Shown in pieces: positions 42,131-50,620 of a DNA stretch of 64,000 bases. The notes under the pieces were generated by a model. It was not told where the DNA came from. It searched no databases and saw only the letters and a list, made by a program, of their open reading frames with translations. The translations under genes and the position numbers were made by a program. Each line of letters begins with the position of its first letter. The stretch's first letter is position 1. This stretch comes from Rhodococcus ruber (GTDB lineage Bacteria > Actinomycetota > Actinomycetes > Mycobacteriales > Mycobacteriaceae). The DNA is taken from the NCBI RefSeq assembly GCF_027270735.1, contig NZ_JAPWIJ010000004.1:62001-126000 (forward strand). Direction: 5' to 3'.

Positions 42131-43231
42131 GTGGCGAAAACAATCGAGACCGGGATCTTTCTACCGGTTGGCAATCACGGCTGGATTCATTCTGCCAACT
42201 CGCCCGCTATCGAGGACGGCAGCTTCGGCCGAGTGCTCGATATTACGCGGCGTGCAGAGCTTCGAGGTTTCGATTTCGCCCTGAGCCCGGCGATCTGGCG
42301 CGGCCGAAAAGGCCCGACGAACCACTGGATGCACGCTCTGGAATCGATAACCACATCGGCTGCCTTACTCCAGGCCACCGACCGAATCAAGGTTTTCGCG
42401 ACCACACACATGGTCGTCTACCCGCCTGCGACAATCGCAAAGATGGTGTCGACGCTCGACCAGATCGGTCCTGGCCGAGTGGGGCTCAACCTTGTGACCG
42501 GGGCCAGCTACCTCGATATGTCCCACGTTGGTCTCTGGAACGACGACCTCGACCACGACAAGAGATACGACCTCGGAGATGAATGGATTTCCTTGGTGAA
42601 GCAGTTCTGGACGGACGAGATCATCGATTTCAAGGGTGAATTCTTCGAAACGGACAACGGCCACATGGGCCCGAAACCCTCTAAGATGCCCGAACTCGTC
42701 AACGCAGGATCCTCCGACCGTGGATTCCGTTTTGCCGCTGAAAACTGCGATATTGCGTTCACTTTGGCCAACGACGAACCGAAGTACTTGAGCACCGTTC
42801 GTAGAACCAAAGAGGCTGCCCGTGAACTTGGCAGAACCGATCTCAAGACATACGGATCGATTACCCTCGTGCCCGCAGAGACAGACGCGCTGGCCGAGGC
42901 CCGCGTGAAGCACTTCAACGATGGCGTGGACAGTGAAGCAGTCCTCGATATCATCGCCGGGTATGCACAGAACAAGGATGCGGCGAAGACCGGAGCCAAC
43001 TCCAAGTTCTTCACGGAGGGCGCGCCTCCGCAGGCGCTGATGGACGGCTACATGTCCGGGTCGTACGACACCCTCGCCGAGCGGTTGGCGACCATTGTGA
43101 ATGACGGCGACCTCGACGGCATCATGCTGATCGTTCCCGACTACACGAAAGATCTGGACGCGGTCACGGATCACATTTTTCCGAAGCTTGCCGAGTACGG
43201 CGTGCTGACCCGCGTCACTCCCAACGAGTGA
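42131..43231 (+). CDS. RutA-like flavin-dependent monooxygenase (luciferase-like)
   Basis: A 366-residue LLM-family oxygenase whose length and layout match RutA, the enzyme that opens the uracil ring with FMNH2 and O2. Shared landmarks are GIFLPVGNHGW at the start, RGFDFALSP, TTHMVVYPPATIAKM, GRVGLNLVTG, RYDLGDEW, DFKGEFFETD and NAGSSDRGFRFAAENCD. I choose the GTG at 42131 (MAKTIETGIF) preceded by AGAGAGG; a 41-codon upstream extension has no family counterpart. No RutB-E genes are present, so the substrate may be a different N-heterocycle. Confidence 0.87.
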   Translation: MAKTIETGIFLPVGNHGWIHSANSPAIEDGSFGRVLDITRRAELRGFDFALSPAIWRGRKGPTNHWMHALESITTSAALLQATDRIKVFATTHMVVYPPATIAKMVSTLDQIGPGRVGLNLVTGASYLDMSHVGLWNDDLDHDKRYDLGDEWISLVKQFWTDEIIDFKGEFFETDNGHMGPKPSKMPELVNAGSSDRGFRFAAENCDIAFTLANDEPKYLSTVRRTKEAARELGRTDLKTYGSITLVPAETDALAEARVKHFNDGVDSEAVLDIIAGYAQNKDAAKTGANSKFFTEGAPPQALMDGYMSGSYDTLAERLATIVNDGDLDGIMLIVPDYTKDLDAVTDHIFPKLAEYGVLTRVTPNE

Positions 43232-43769
43232 CCGCAGCGTCGAACGGGGTGTGCCACTAGTGCATCGACGCGGTCGGTACAAGTTCTGATCTGTGCCGAA
43301 CTTTGTTCGACGCCAACGGGTTCACGCGGAGCCAATGGATGCCTGTTGGCAAAGGTCCCGATCGTCAATTCGCGGGGCTCGCTACCGGAGCGGTGACTAA
43401 TTCTGTCGTCGTTGAACCACAATTGGTTCGAAGATCGCGCGTGCGAGGGGATTTCGTTTTGCGCTCGCGGGGATGGCCACACCGAACGTCGTGGCCATCC
43501 CCGCCGTAACGGATGTGCCCCGGAGGTGCACTCGGTGTGACTTTTCGGTTGCATTGCCATCCGTCTCTTTCGCTTGCGTACCTGGCAGCGCATGCTTCCC
43601 ACCGGAATTCCGTCATCAGCGACTCGTGTCAGCGAGAGCTGAAGGCAACCACGCAGGACGCAAGGGGAGGGCATCGCCCGTTCTGGCCCCGCACGTATGA
43701 AGACAGACAAAAAGCGTGTGCACGATTACTCGTGTGACACGCGATCCCACTGATAGTTAGGAGTTCACC
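43232..43769. other. Intergenic region with terminator
   Basis: 538 bases between the RutA-like and flavin reductase genes. It contains the strong hairpin at 43467-43504. Reading frames here show no domains. The flavin reductase therefore probably has its own promoter, in the last 250 bases. Confidence 0.55.
43467..43504 (+). terminator. Perfect 14-bp hairpin
   Basis: GCGGGGATGGCCAC and GTGGCCATCCCCGC are perfect arms with a 10-base loop, 235 bases after the RutA-like gene stop. It has no T-run but is stable enough to terminate. It separates that gene from the flavin reductase gene. Confidence 0.6.
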
Positions 43770-44267
43770 GTGCTCGAAGATCACGATGGTGATGTGCGCA
43801 AGCTGAAGGAAGCATTCGGTGCCTTCGCAAGCGGTGTCACCACGATTTGCGCTGATCAGGACGGGGCCCCGATCGGTATCTCGGCTAGCTCCTTCGTTGC
43901 TGTGTCGATCGACCCGCCACTGGTGTCGGTCTGCGTCCAACGCACCTCGACCACTTGGCCCACTCTGGCGACGTCCCCGAGACTGGGAGTTTCCGTCCTC
44001 GGTGTCGGCCAATCGGCAGCGTGTCGGCAGATTGCCGCACGCGATGGTGACCGCTTCGCTGGTCTCGAGCTCAGCACGACCGATGACGGAGCTGTGTTCC
44101 TGGTCGGCGCTGCAGCATGGTTGGACTGTTCGGTGCATGAGATCGTTCCCGCCGGCGATCATGAACTGGTTCTCCTGGCTGTACACGCACTGCGCACGAA
44201 CCTCGATATCGCACCACTTGTCTTCCACGGGAGTGGTTTCCACGCGCTTTCCGCAGTCGGGGAGTGA
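43770..44267 (+). CDS. Flavin reductase domain protein (RutF/HpaC-like)
   Basis: A 165-residue NAD(P)H:FMN reductase of the flavin-reductase-like family (FGAFASGVTTICADQDGAPIG, SSFVAVSIDPPLVSVCV, FHGSGFHAL). It would supply reduced FMN to the RutA-like oxygenase encoded upstream. The GTG start follows an AGGAG ribosome binding site. A second, unrelated FMN reductase follows at 44435; either could serve the oxygenase. Confidence 0.88.
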   Translation: MLEDHDGDVRKLKEAFGAFASGVTTICADQDGAPIGISASSFVAVSIDPPLVSVCVQRTSTTWPTLATSPRLGVSVLGVGQSAACRQIAARDGDRFAGLELSTTDDGAVFLVGAAAWLDCSVHEIVPAGDHELVLLAVHALRTNLDIAPLVFHGSGFHALSAVGE

Positions 44268-44434
44268 TTCGAGTACCGCCTTCAGGCCGCTGAGCGGTGT
44301 AGGTCGAGTCGACCACCACATAGCCGTACCCGGAGAGTGGCACTAGGCGGTTCAGTGGTCTGGGCCCGGTACAGCCGTCGAACTTTGACTGTTCATAGAA
44401 CCGGAAGCTGAAACTTCTATCGTAAGGACTGAGA

Positions 44435-44929
44435 ATGAATGTGACAGTGGTGGTGGGCAACCCCAAGCACGGATCGCATACCCGTCGGGCAGCTGAGATG
44501 TTGGCTGAACAGCTGTCGGGCAGCACGGCCGACGAGACCATCGAATTGTCCGAGCTGGGGGCGAAACTCCTCGGATGGGGCGATTCCGATGTAGCCGAGA
44601 CCGTGGATCGAACAGCCTCGTCGCAGCTGGTAATTTTCGCCAGCCCCACCTTCAAGGCAACCTACAGCGGTCTGATGAAACTGTTCCTCGAGCAGTTCGC
44701 CGGAGCCACGGGTCTCGCGCACGTAGTGGCGGTTCCGCTCATGCTCGGTGGAGGTCCGACGCACGCACTCGCGCCCGAGCTGACTTTGCGACCTGTACTT
44801 GCCGAGCTCGGTGCCACCTGCACCACAGGCCTTTATCTACTGGACTCGTCCTTCGACGACGGTGTCGCGATCGGTGAATACGCCGATCGCTGGCGACCCG
44901 TGGTGCAGGCTCTGACTCGAGGGAATTGA
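44435..44929 (+). CDS. NAD(P)H-dependent FMN reductase (SsuE-like flavodoxin fold)
   Basis: A 164-residue flavodoxin-fold reductase (VTVVVGNPKHGSHTRRAAEML, phosphate-binding start; LVIFASPTFKATYSGLMKLFLEQF, the typical SPTY-like loop; GGGPTHALAPELTLRPVL). Such enzymes reduce FMN for two-component monooxygenases. An ATG at 44435 follows AAGGACTGAG. It is probably part of the same functional group as the RutA-like and RutF-like genes, although 167 bases separate it from the latter. Confidence 0.88.
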   Translation: MNVTVVVGNPKHGSHTRRAAEMLAEQLSGSTADETIELSELGAKLLGWGDSDVAETVDRTASSQLVIFASPTFKATYSGLMKLFLEQFAGATGLAHVVAVPLMLGGGPTHALAPELTLRPVLAELGATCTTGLYLLDSSFDDGVAIGEYADRWRPVVQALTRGN

Positions 44930-45099
44930 CACGCGGACGGAATTGCTCGAGCGTATGTCGATCAGCGTTCGAGCAATTCGGTCATCGCGTTCTCAATGAA
45001 ACCGAACAGTCATGGAAATCGTTGTGTGACGATCTGCTCACTGGTTGGGCAGTCGCCGCAGCGGTTCTCGGGACTTGGTAACCGAACGAAGACTGCGCT

Positions 45100-45768
45100 T
45101 CAGCGGAACAAGTCAGGGACACGCATTCCGCGCAGAATGTGCTCTTCCCAAATCTGCACGACTTCTTCCGATTCTCCGGTTCGAACGGCGGCCTGCAATG
45201 CTGTCTGTAAACACACGTGACGATCGACAGCGATCGGGCTGACCAGATCGTGGTTGAAATCCGCGGCTATCAGCGCTAGGCGTATCTGATCGGACAGTTC
45301 CGCATATCGAGCACTGAGACGCGGCATGCCGGCAAGATCGACGACCGCTGAATGGAATTCGCGGTCTGCTTCGGCGATCTCCGAAGGAGTCGCTTCGGCA
45401 TCGCGGAACCTGTCGATCGCTTTATCCAAGGATTCTATATTTGTGCAGTTCTTGACGATTGAACGGACAGCAATAATCTCGTCAGCAACTCGAAGCGAAG
45501 CGAGTTCAGGAATGTCAGTGGCAGCCAACTCCGAAATCCGGTACGAGCGATTAGCGGCCTTTCTGACCAGTCCTGCCTGCTCGAGCATCCTGAGCGCTTC
45601 ACGGACCGGGGACCGGCTGATGCCCATCTGTGAAGCGAGCACTGAATCTCTCAGCGGTGCTCCGGGTGCGAAGTCTCCTGCTACGATTCGCTTTCGAATC
45701 TGCCTCTGGGCCTCATCGACCAGCGACAGCACGTTGATGCTGTCGAAGTTTCGATTGTCGGCGGACAT
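45100..45768 (-). CDS. GntR-family (FCD) transcriptional regulator
   Basis: A 222-residue FadR-subfamily regulator: winged HTH (QIRKRIVAGDFAPGAPLRDS, ASQMGISRSPVREALRMLEQ) and an all-helical FCD sensor domain (DREFHSAVVDLAGMPRLS). It lies 106 bases past the hydroxyacid dehydrogenase gene on the same strand and likely controls the transporter-aldolase-dehydrogenase operon. A 12-base palindrome upstream of that operon (49105-49116) is a candidate operator. The ATG at 45768 is used. Confidence 0.9.
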   Translation of the reverse strand: MSADNRNFDSINVLSLVDEAQRQIRKRIVAGDFAPGAPLRDSVLASQMGISRSPVREALRMLEQAGLVRKAANRSYRISELAATDIPELASLRVADEIIAVRSIVKNCTNIESLDKAIDRFRDAEATPSEIAEADREFHSAVVDLAGMPRLSARYAELSDQIRLALIAADFNHDLVSPIAVDRHVCLQTALQAAVRTGESEEVVQIWEEHILRGMRVPDLFR

Positions 45769-45874
45769 GACGCAACTATAAACCTTCCGGTTTTTGTGCC
45801 ATCGGAGCAGTTGCAGTTTGGACCTGGTCCGACGAACGCTGTGGCCCGCACCTCTGCGGACCACAGCGTTTCGG

Positions 45875-46855
45875 CTAGCGGTTCACAACAAGTGGCGAGT
45901 TCACTGCGTACTTGGGGGACTGACCCTGCAACACTCTTCGCACATCATGCAGCGCCTTCGTCTTGGTCTCTGCGAGCGACTCTGCGCTGAAATGTGCGGA
46001 GTGTGGAGTCAGAATCACGCGTTCGAGCGACCTGAGTCGATTGGTGGCGTCCAGAGGACCGCTGTCGCCGACAAACGCATCCAGGCCTGCGCCCGCGATC
46101 CGTCCGGACTCGATCGCAGCCGCCAGGGCTATTTCGTCCACGAGGCCCCCACGCGAGACGTTCACAAGGATGGATCCGTGGGGCATTCGGGCTATTTCTG
46201 CTTCGCTTATGATATTCGCGGTCACCGATGTCAAGGGTACGTGCAAAGATAAAATGTCAGATGTTGCTATGAGCTCATCGAACGTCACCAAGTCAATGCC
46301 CTGCTCGAGTGCTGACTCCTCAGTGAGTGCGGGATCGAATGCCTTGACCTGAAACCCGATAGCTCGGGCCATTGTCGCCACCCGTCGTCCTATTCTGCCG
46401 ACGCCGAGTAGGCCGAACACTTGGTTGTCGGGTCGGCGGGTTCCGAAGGCCAACGACAGGGGTGCCGATCCTCTCTCGTGCATTGCTCTGTCCAGCGTGG
46501 TTATCCGCCGCGACAGGTTGAGGGCAAGCGCAATTGTGTGAACAGCAACCTCACGGTAGTTGGCGTCTGGAACGTTACTGACCCACACTCCCGCTGCGCT
46601 CGCCGCTGCGATGTCGACCACGTCGAGTCCGATCCCGAACCGGGTGACGACTTGGAGTCGGGGCAGTGCATGCAGCACCTCCGAACTGATCGGCTCGGCA
46701 ACTACGATCAAGGCGTCAGCATCGGTGGCACCCGCAATGAGTTCATGTTCGGTCGTCAAGTTGCGTGCCTCGAACTCGATGCCCGCCGAACCGAGTATGT
46801 CGGCCGCCTCGGCTTCCAAAGGAACGGCCAGGCTGGTCATGATGACTTTAGGCAT
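45875..46855 (-). CDS. D-2-hydroxyacid dehydrogenase (NAD-dependent)
   Basis: A 326-residue member of the D-isomer 2-hydroxyacid dehydrogenase family. It has a Rossmann signature (GLLGVGRIGRRVATMARA), the substrate arginine in LVNVSRGGLVDE and the catalytic histidine in ILTPHSAHFSAES. It interconverts a 2-oxoacid and a D-2-hydroxyacid. The gene follows an HpcH/HpaI aldolase gene by 2 bases (ATG at 46855; a GTG at 46861 overlapping the aldolase stop is possible). Aldolase-derived pyruvate or a hydroxy-oxoacid could be its substrate. Confidence 0.9.
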   Translation of the reverse strand: MPKVIMTSLAVPLEAEAADILGSAGIEFEARNLTTEHELIAGATDADALIVVAEPISSEVLHALPRLQVVTRFGIGLDVVDIAAASAAGVWVSNVPDANYREVAVHTIALALNLSRRITTLDRAMHERGSAPLSLAFGTRRPDNQVFGLLGVGRIGRRVATMARAIGFQVKAFDPALTEESALEQGIDLVTFDELIATSDILSLHVPLTSVTANIISEAEIARMPHGSILVNVSRGGLVDEIALAAAIESGRIAGAGLDAFVGDSGPLDATNRLRSLERVILTPHSAHFSAESLAETKTKALHDVRRVLQGQSPKYAVNSPLVVNR

Positions 46856-46857
46856 GT

Positions 46858-47640
46858 TCACGCCACCGTCGCCGAAGTTGCAGACTTGACACGGTCCCAC
46901 ATGTCCCATTCAGCTGCAACGCCCGACGAAATCCACGGCAGATCCCCTCCGATCAGGAGAACTCGGCTTCCCCTCCTGGTGTAGAAGTCGACATCGCGTT
47001 CGCTGAAGCAGAAGGCACCAGTAGCTATCCCGCGATCGGTCGCAGCTTCGATTACCTTTTCGATCGCGTTGGTGTGCTCGGGCCCACCGGGCGCAACCCC
47101 CATCGAAAGTGCCAGATCGAAAGGCCCGATCACCACGGCGTCCAGGTCGGGCACACTGGCAATCTCGTCGATCGCGGCAACCGCCGCCGCATTTTCTATC
47201 TGCACAATGACCACATTGCTTGCGTTGGCTCGGGCTGTGTACTCGCTGCTTGCGAGTGAGTACCCGTACTGGCTACCTCGACCTGGTCCAGCCCCTCGTT
47301 TGCCCGATGGTGCGAAACGAGCTCGCTGGACAACGTCGGCGACCTCGTCTGCAGTCTCGAGTCGGGGGACGACAACTCCCGACGCCCCGAGATCCAAAAC
47401 GCGACCAATGTAGTGGCCGGCCTCTGGAACGCGCACGATAGTCGGTTTGTTATGCACGTCGGCTGCTCGAACAAGCGACTCTATCTGTTCGATAGATATA
47501 GCTGAGTGCTCAGCATCCAGGCAGAGTACATCGAATCGGCTCATTGCGGCGATCTCGACAACCGAGGGGGCCGTCGATAAAATCGTGGTGCCGATCAGTG
47601 GACGATCGGCAATGTGTTGACGCAATTCATGTAATGTCAC
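46858..47640 (-). CDS. HpcH/HpaI-family class II aldolase
   Basis: A 260-residue pyruvate-type aldolase (2,4-dihydroxyhept-2-enedioate / 2-keto-3-deoxy acid family): IGTTILSTAPSVVEIAAMS, LCLDAEHSAI, the glycine-rich RGAGPGRGSQYG loop, VIVQIENAAAVAAIDEI with the metal glutamate, and VVIGPFDLALSMG. It cleaves 4-hydroxy-2-oxoacids to pyruvate or glyoxylate and an aldehyde. It is cotranscribed with an MHS transporter upstream and a hydroxyacid dehydrogenase downstream. Confidence 0.9.
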   Translation of the reverse strand: MTLHELRQHIADRPLIGTTILSTAPSVVEIAAMSRFDVLCLDAEHSAISIEQIESLVRAADVHNKPTIVRVPEAGHYIGRVLDLGASGVVVPRLETADEVADVVQRARFAPSGKRGAGPGRGSQYGYSLASSEYTARANASNVVIVQIENAAAVAAIDEIASVPDLDAVVIGPFDLALSMGVAPGGPEHTNAIEKVIEAATDRGIATGAFCFSERDVDFYTRRGSRVLLIGGDLPWISSGVAAEWDMWDRVKSATSATVA

Positions 47641-47664
47641 TTGAATTCTCCTCGTTGTTTCGAT

Positions 47665-49059
47665 TTATTTGTTGCGATGAATCGGGGAAATTGGAACAAG
47701 GCCTCGATAAGCGGGAGTTTCCGCCGCGTCTTTGGCCGTTATTATTGGCCGCGCGATCATTGTTCCGGTAATCGTCATCAGTTGTGCGACGATCAGCATG
47801 CCTGCGACGAGCCAGGGCGAACCGTTCAGTGCGAGAACCAGTGCGCTAGCAACAAGCGGTGTCGGGCCGGCGATGAAGCCGCCTTGCAACTCTCGTGAAG
47901 ACGTGAGACCGGACGCTCGATACTCCGGCTTGAAAAGAGTGGGTAGTACAACGGTCTGGGTCGTGGTTCCGGTCGCCCACCCTACTGCCCAGAGAATGAC
48001 GCTTGCCATTATGATCAATGCTAGATTACCGGTGCCCAAGAGTAAGAAGTAAGGGAACGCAAATATTATTCCACCGATCGCCCCTGCCAATAGTATCGAC
48101 TTGGAGCCGAATCGGTCGGAAAGCTTCCCCCACAGCAAAATAAATACCATTCCGGTGGAGATCATGGCAAGGTTGGTCAACAGGGCCTCGCTCGGCCGTA
48201 GACCGATCTGGGTCGTTAGGTAACTGATTCCGAAAGTTGTTGCTACAAATCCGGTTACGTTGAGACCGGACGGTATCAAGAATCCTCCTGCAAAGTTTCG
48301 TGGACTCGCACGAAATGCGTAAATCATCGCAACGAATGGGTTGCTACGCGCCTCGCTCGTATGCCCGACCCTACGAGACTCCTTGACCTTCTCGAACTCC
48401 GGCGTTTCTCCAATTCCGCTCCGCAGAACGATGCCCACGATTGTCAGTATCGATCCTAATAGAAACGGCAATCTCCATCCCCAGTCGAGGAAAGATTCTG
48501 GAGACAGAACTGCACTCAGAGTCGTAAAAAGAACAAGCGCGAGTAGGTTTCCTGCCATCGACCCGAACATCAAGAAAGACGAATGGAATCCCTTCTTTTT
48601 CGGTAGCGTGGACTCGCTTACGTAGATCATCGCTGTGGCCAATTCGGCACCAGCACCTGCACCTTGTATCAGTCGAAAGACAACCAGGAGGATCGGTGCC
48701 CAGAGTCCGATCACTGAGAATGGCGGTAGCAATCCTATGGCTGTGGTAGCGACACCCATAAGAAGAATTGAGATGACCATTACGGGGCGGCGACCCCACT
48801 TGTCAGCTGCAGCACCAAAAATGATACCCCCCAGAGGACGGGCGATAAATCCCACAGCGAATGTGCCGAAGGCGGCTAGCTGAGCCAGCGAACCTATATC
48901 CGGGGGGAAGAACAGGGGCGCAATAACCAGGCCCGCGACGAAAGCGTAGAGGCCGTATTCGTACCACTCGATGAAGGTGCCTGCCGTTGCGGCAGCGACC
49001 GCGCGGCGAGTTCGTTGCTGAGGATCATCCGTGACGTGCTGCAGCGATAGTTCGCTCAT
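47665..49059 (-). CDS. MFS transporter, metabolite:H+ symporter (MHS) family
   Basis: A 464-residue permease with twelve predicted membrane segments. MHS features are AAATAGTFIEWYEYGLYAF near the N-terminus, GAAADKWGRRPVMV between helices 2 and 3, and RLIQGAGAGAELA. Relatives import shikimate, citrate, alpha-ketoglutarate or betaines. It begins the aldolase-dehydrogenase operon. Its codons are visibly richer in A/T than most genes in the window, suggesting separate acquisition, and it is the last complete gene before the tRNA-derived scar. Confidence 0.92.
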   Translation of the reverse strand: MSELSLQHVTDDPQQRTRRAVAAATAGTFIEWYEYGLYAFVAGLVIAPLFFPPDIGSLAQLAAFGTFAVGFIARPLGGIIFGAAADKWGRRPVMVISILLMGVATTAIGLLPPFSVIGLWAPILLVVFRLIQGAGAGAELATAMIYVSESTLPKKKGFHSSFLMFGSMAGNLLALVLFTTLSAVLSPESFLDWGWRLPFLLGSILTIVGIVLRSGIGETPEFEKVKESRRVGHTSEARSNPFVAMIYAFRASPRNFAGGFLIPSGLNVTGFVATTFGISYLTTQIGLRPSEALLTNLAMISTGMVFILLWGKLSDRFGSKSILLAGAIGGIIFAFPYFLLLGTGNLALIIMASVILWAVGWATGTTTQTVVLPTLFKPEYRASGLTSSRELQGGFIAGPTPLVASALVLALNGSPWLVAGMLIVAQLMTITGTMIARPIITAKDAAETPAYRGLVPISPIHRNK

Positions 49060-49104
49060 GAAGCTTCCTTCAGTTGAGGTGTGCTTGAAAACACCATAAT
49101 GAAT

Positions 49105-49116
49105 ACTGTCGACAGT
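49105..49116. promoter_or_regulatory. Palindromic operator candidate for the GntR regulator
   Basis: ACTGTCGACAGT is a perfect 12-base palindrome 45 bases before the MHS transporter start, nested inside CTTGAAA (49084-49090) and TTTCAAG (49116-49122). GntR/FCD regulators commonly bind short palindromes of this kind. No second copy was noticed near the regulator gene. Confidence 0.5.
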
Positions 49117-49355
49117 TTCAAGACCTGTGAGCGAGCAGATCGTCGAAGGCTCGACCGTCGTGGTCTGCGAAGCGCGCGCCGCACACCGCAGCGATTGCCT
49201 CGCGAAGCGGAGGCCGTGCCCTGGATGAGGCCACGCAACGAGGTCAGCTCAGGGAACCGATTGCGGGCCTTCTCGTTGAAACGAGTGACACCAGTCGATG
49301 CGGATCGGCATGGCTTGGACGCGAGTGCATCCAATTGAATTGGTATCTCTAGTAC

Positions 49356-49388
49356 AGCGGCTCCGGGGTTCGAATCCCTGATGGCGCA
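49356..49388 (+). other. 3' fragment of a tRNA-Lys gene (attachment-site scar)
   Basis: The bases form a perfect tRNA 3' end: T-stem CGGGG/CCCTG around the loop TTCGAAT (one G-T pair), acceptor strand ATGGCGC and discriminator A. It resembles the 3' part of a mycolata tRNA-Lys as I remember it. The matching 5' part (a GCGCCAT start and anticodon arm) is absent upstream, so this is not a working tRNA. Such duplicated 3' ends are left where an integrase-driven element inserted into a tRNA gene. Confidence 0.75.
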
Positions 49389-49396
49389 CACTGGAA

Positions 49397-49436
49397 CGCC
49401 CGCTCACCAGAATGATTTGGTGGGCGGGCGTTTTTT
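49397..49436 (+). terminator. Rho-independent terminator after the tRNA fragment
   Basis: Arms CGCCCGCTCACCA (49397-49409) and TGGTGGGCGGGCG (49418-49430) pair at 13 positions with one G-T, followed by TTTTTT. It lies 9 bases after the tRNA 3' end, exactly where a tRNA terminator is expected, so this side is probably the original chromosomal flank. Bases 49437-49684 beyond it hold no recognised gene. Confidence 0.88.
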
Positions 49437-49684
49437 GTTGGCTGGCCTGGCGGGCCCGTCAATTCATGTCGGACGTATCAACGGACGAATGTTTGGCTTC
49501 AGTCGGGCATTCCGGTGGTCCGTTGGACGGAGTGCTTGGCCGCAGAGCGGACGACTCCTCGGTGGAGCTAACGGAACATGGGGTCAACTTCCTCTATTCG
49601 AGGGACGCGCGGAAGTTGCAGACGCTCTGTCGATCGACACCAGCACATCAAGTCGGTCCGCAGGTCGCATGAGATGCTCCTATC

Positions 49685-50315
49685 ATGCCCATGCCCCCGA
49701 GGCAGGACCAGCCACTTCGGAACGGTGCCGTTCATCGCAACAGGGATCGATTCAGCGTCGAAACCGCTACCGGACATTTGTCCGACCTGAACTACCTGAT
49801 CCATTACTTCGACTCCGGACCGTGGAGTGCCCTCTCCCAGATGTACTCCGCATTCGTAGCGAGCATGTCGTTTCCCGACCACGACGGCCAGGGCTTGGAC
49901 GCCTTCAACGATGTGCTCGGCGACATCGGCAGCTATCGGTACGGGGGGCGACCCAAGTGGTCGTGGAACAGTATTGGCGATTACCGACTTCGATTCTCTG
50001 ATGAAGGTCGATAGAAGAACTTCGGTTGCCCTGCTGGATATCCTCGCCCGCCAGGCTCGGTTGGCGGCGTTGTACGGACACACAATGTTGTGTCTGATCG
50101 AGAGCGCAGACGAGAATCTCGGTCGGAGGATCGGACGTTCATGCGGCCCGCTGTCCGAGATTCCGCCGGAGCCGTTCGACGAGTCGACCATCGTCGACCT
50201 CGGCTCTCAGTTCTACGCAACGGATTCCGAATCCCTATCGTTGGCAGCTGCGGTGAATCTGCGGCGGTATCCGTGCTCGCCGAGGTGGGGCGCTACGAGA
50301 CGCGGACCGACCTGA
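49685..50315 (+). pseudogene. Barstar-family gene disrupted by a frameshift
   Basis: The first part (49685 to about 49945) encodes a barstar-like N-terminal half (SFPDHDGQGLDAFNDVLGDI). The second, in another frame from about 49945, continues the same family (VLAITDFDSLMKVDRR, ALLDILARQARLAALYGH). The switch coincides with a run of six G at about 49940. Barstar proteins inhibit secreted ribonucleases of the barnase type; no ribonuclease gene is visible. It is either a decayed gene or a sequencing slip in the G run. Confidence 0.65.
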
Positions 50316-50620
50316 CCTCGGAGCATGCAGGCCAATTCGACGAGATCCGCTCCAGTTCTGGGCGTCGGCGTCGCCTCGGGCAACATCTGTTCGACATCAG
50401 CATCGCCGTACGCGGGCGAGGTGACCGAAGTACGCTCGGAGAGGCCGTCTTCCACGCGGGACCGCCGCAAAGCTACCGTTCGAGCAGATGTACGAGACGA
50501 CCTTCAGCGGCGACACGTTGGACGTCGCATTGAAGCATTACCCGTCGCTCGCGCTGCCCTGAGAAGTCCACATACGCTTCGCGACCCAGGCAGAATGAAG
50601 CGCCAGGTAACGTTGGTTAG
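50316..50620 (+). other. Possible coding relic
   Basis: A short plus-strand stretch ending at 50562 reads AAKLPFEQMYETTFSGDTL and on to HYPSLALP with good codon quality, but it is preceded by a stop at 50422. Neighbouring frames also show coding-like pieces (RYETRTDLTSEHAGQFDEI). I cannot name the family. It looks like a fragmented gene in the same decayed zone as the barstar relic. Confidence 0.35.

Noticed and set aside
49313..49388. A complete functional tRNA gene
   Set aside because: The T-arm and acceptor 3' strand are perfect, but no matching GCGCCAT 5' strand, D-arm or anticodon arm can be folded upstream.
49060..49684. Integrase or excisionase gene beside the attachment scar
   Set aside because: No frame here carries tyrosine- or serine-recombinase motifs. 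If an integrase exists it is outside the window.
49930..49960. Programmed frameshift in the barstar-like gene
   Set aside because: A run of six G alone is not a recognised slippery signal, no stimulatory structure is obvious, and the surrounding genes are pseudogenes.
49381..50001. 206-codon plus-strand frame after the tRNA fragment
   Set aside because: It runs through the terminator hairpin and overlaps the barstar relic in another frame without recognisable domains.
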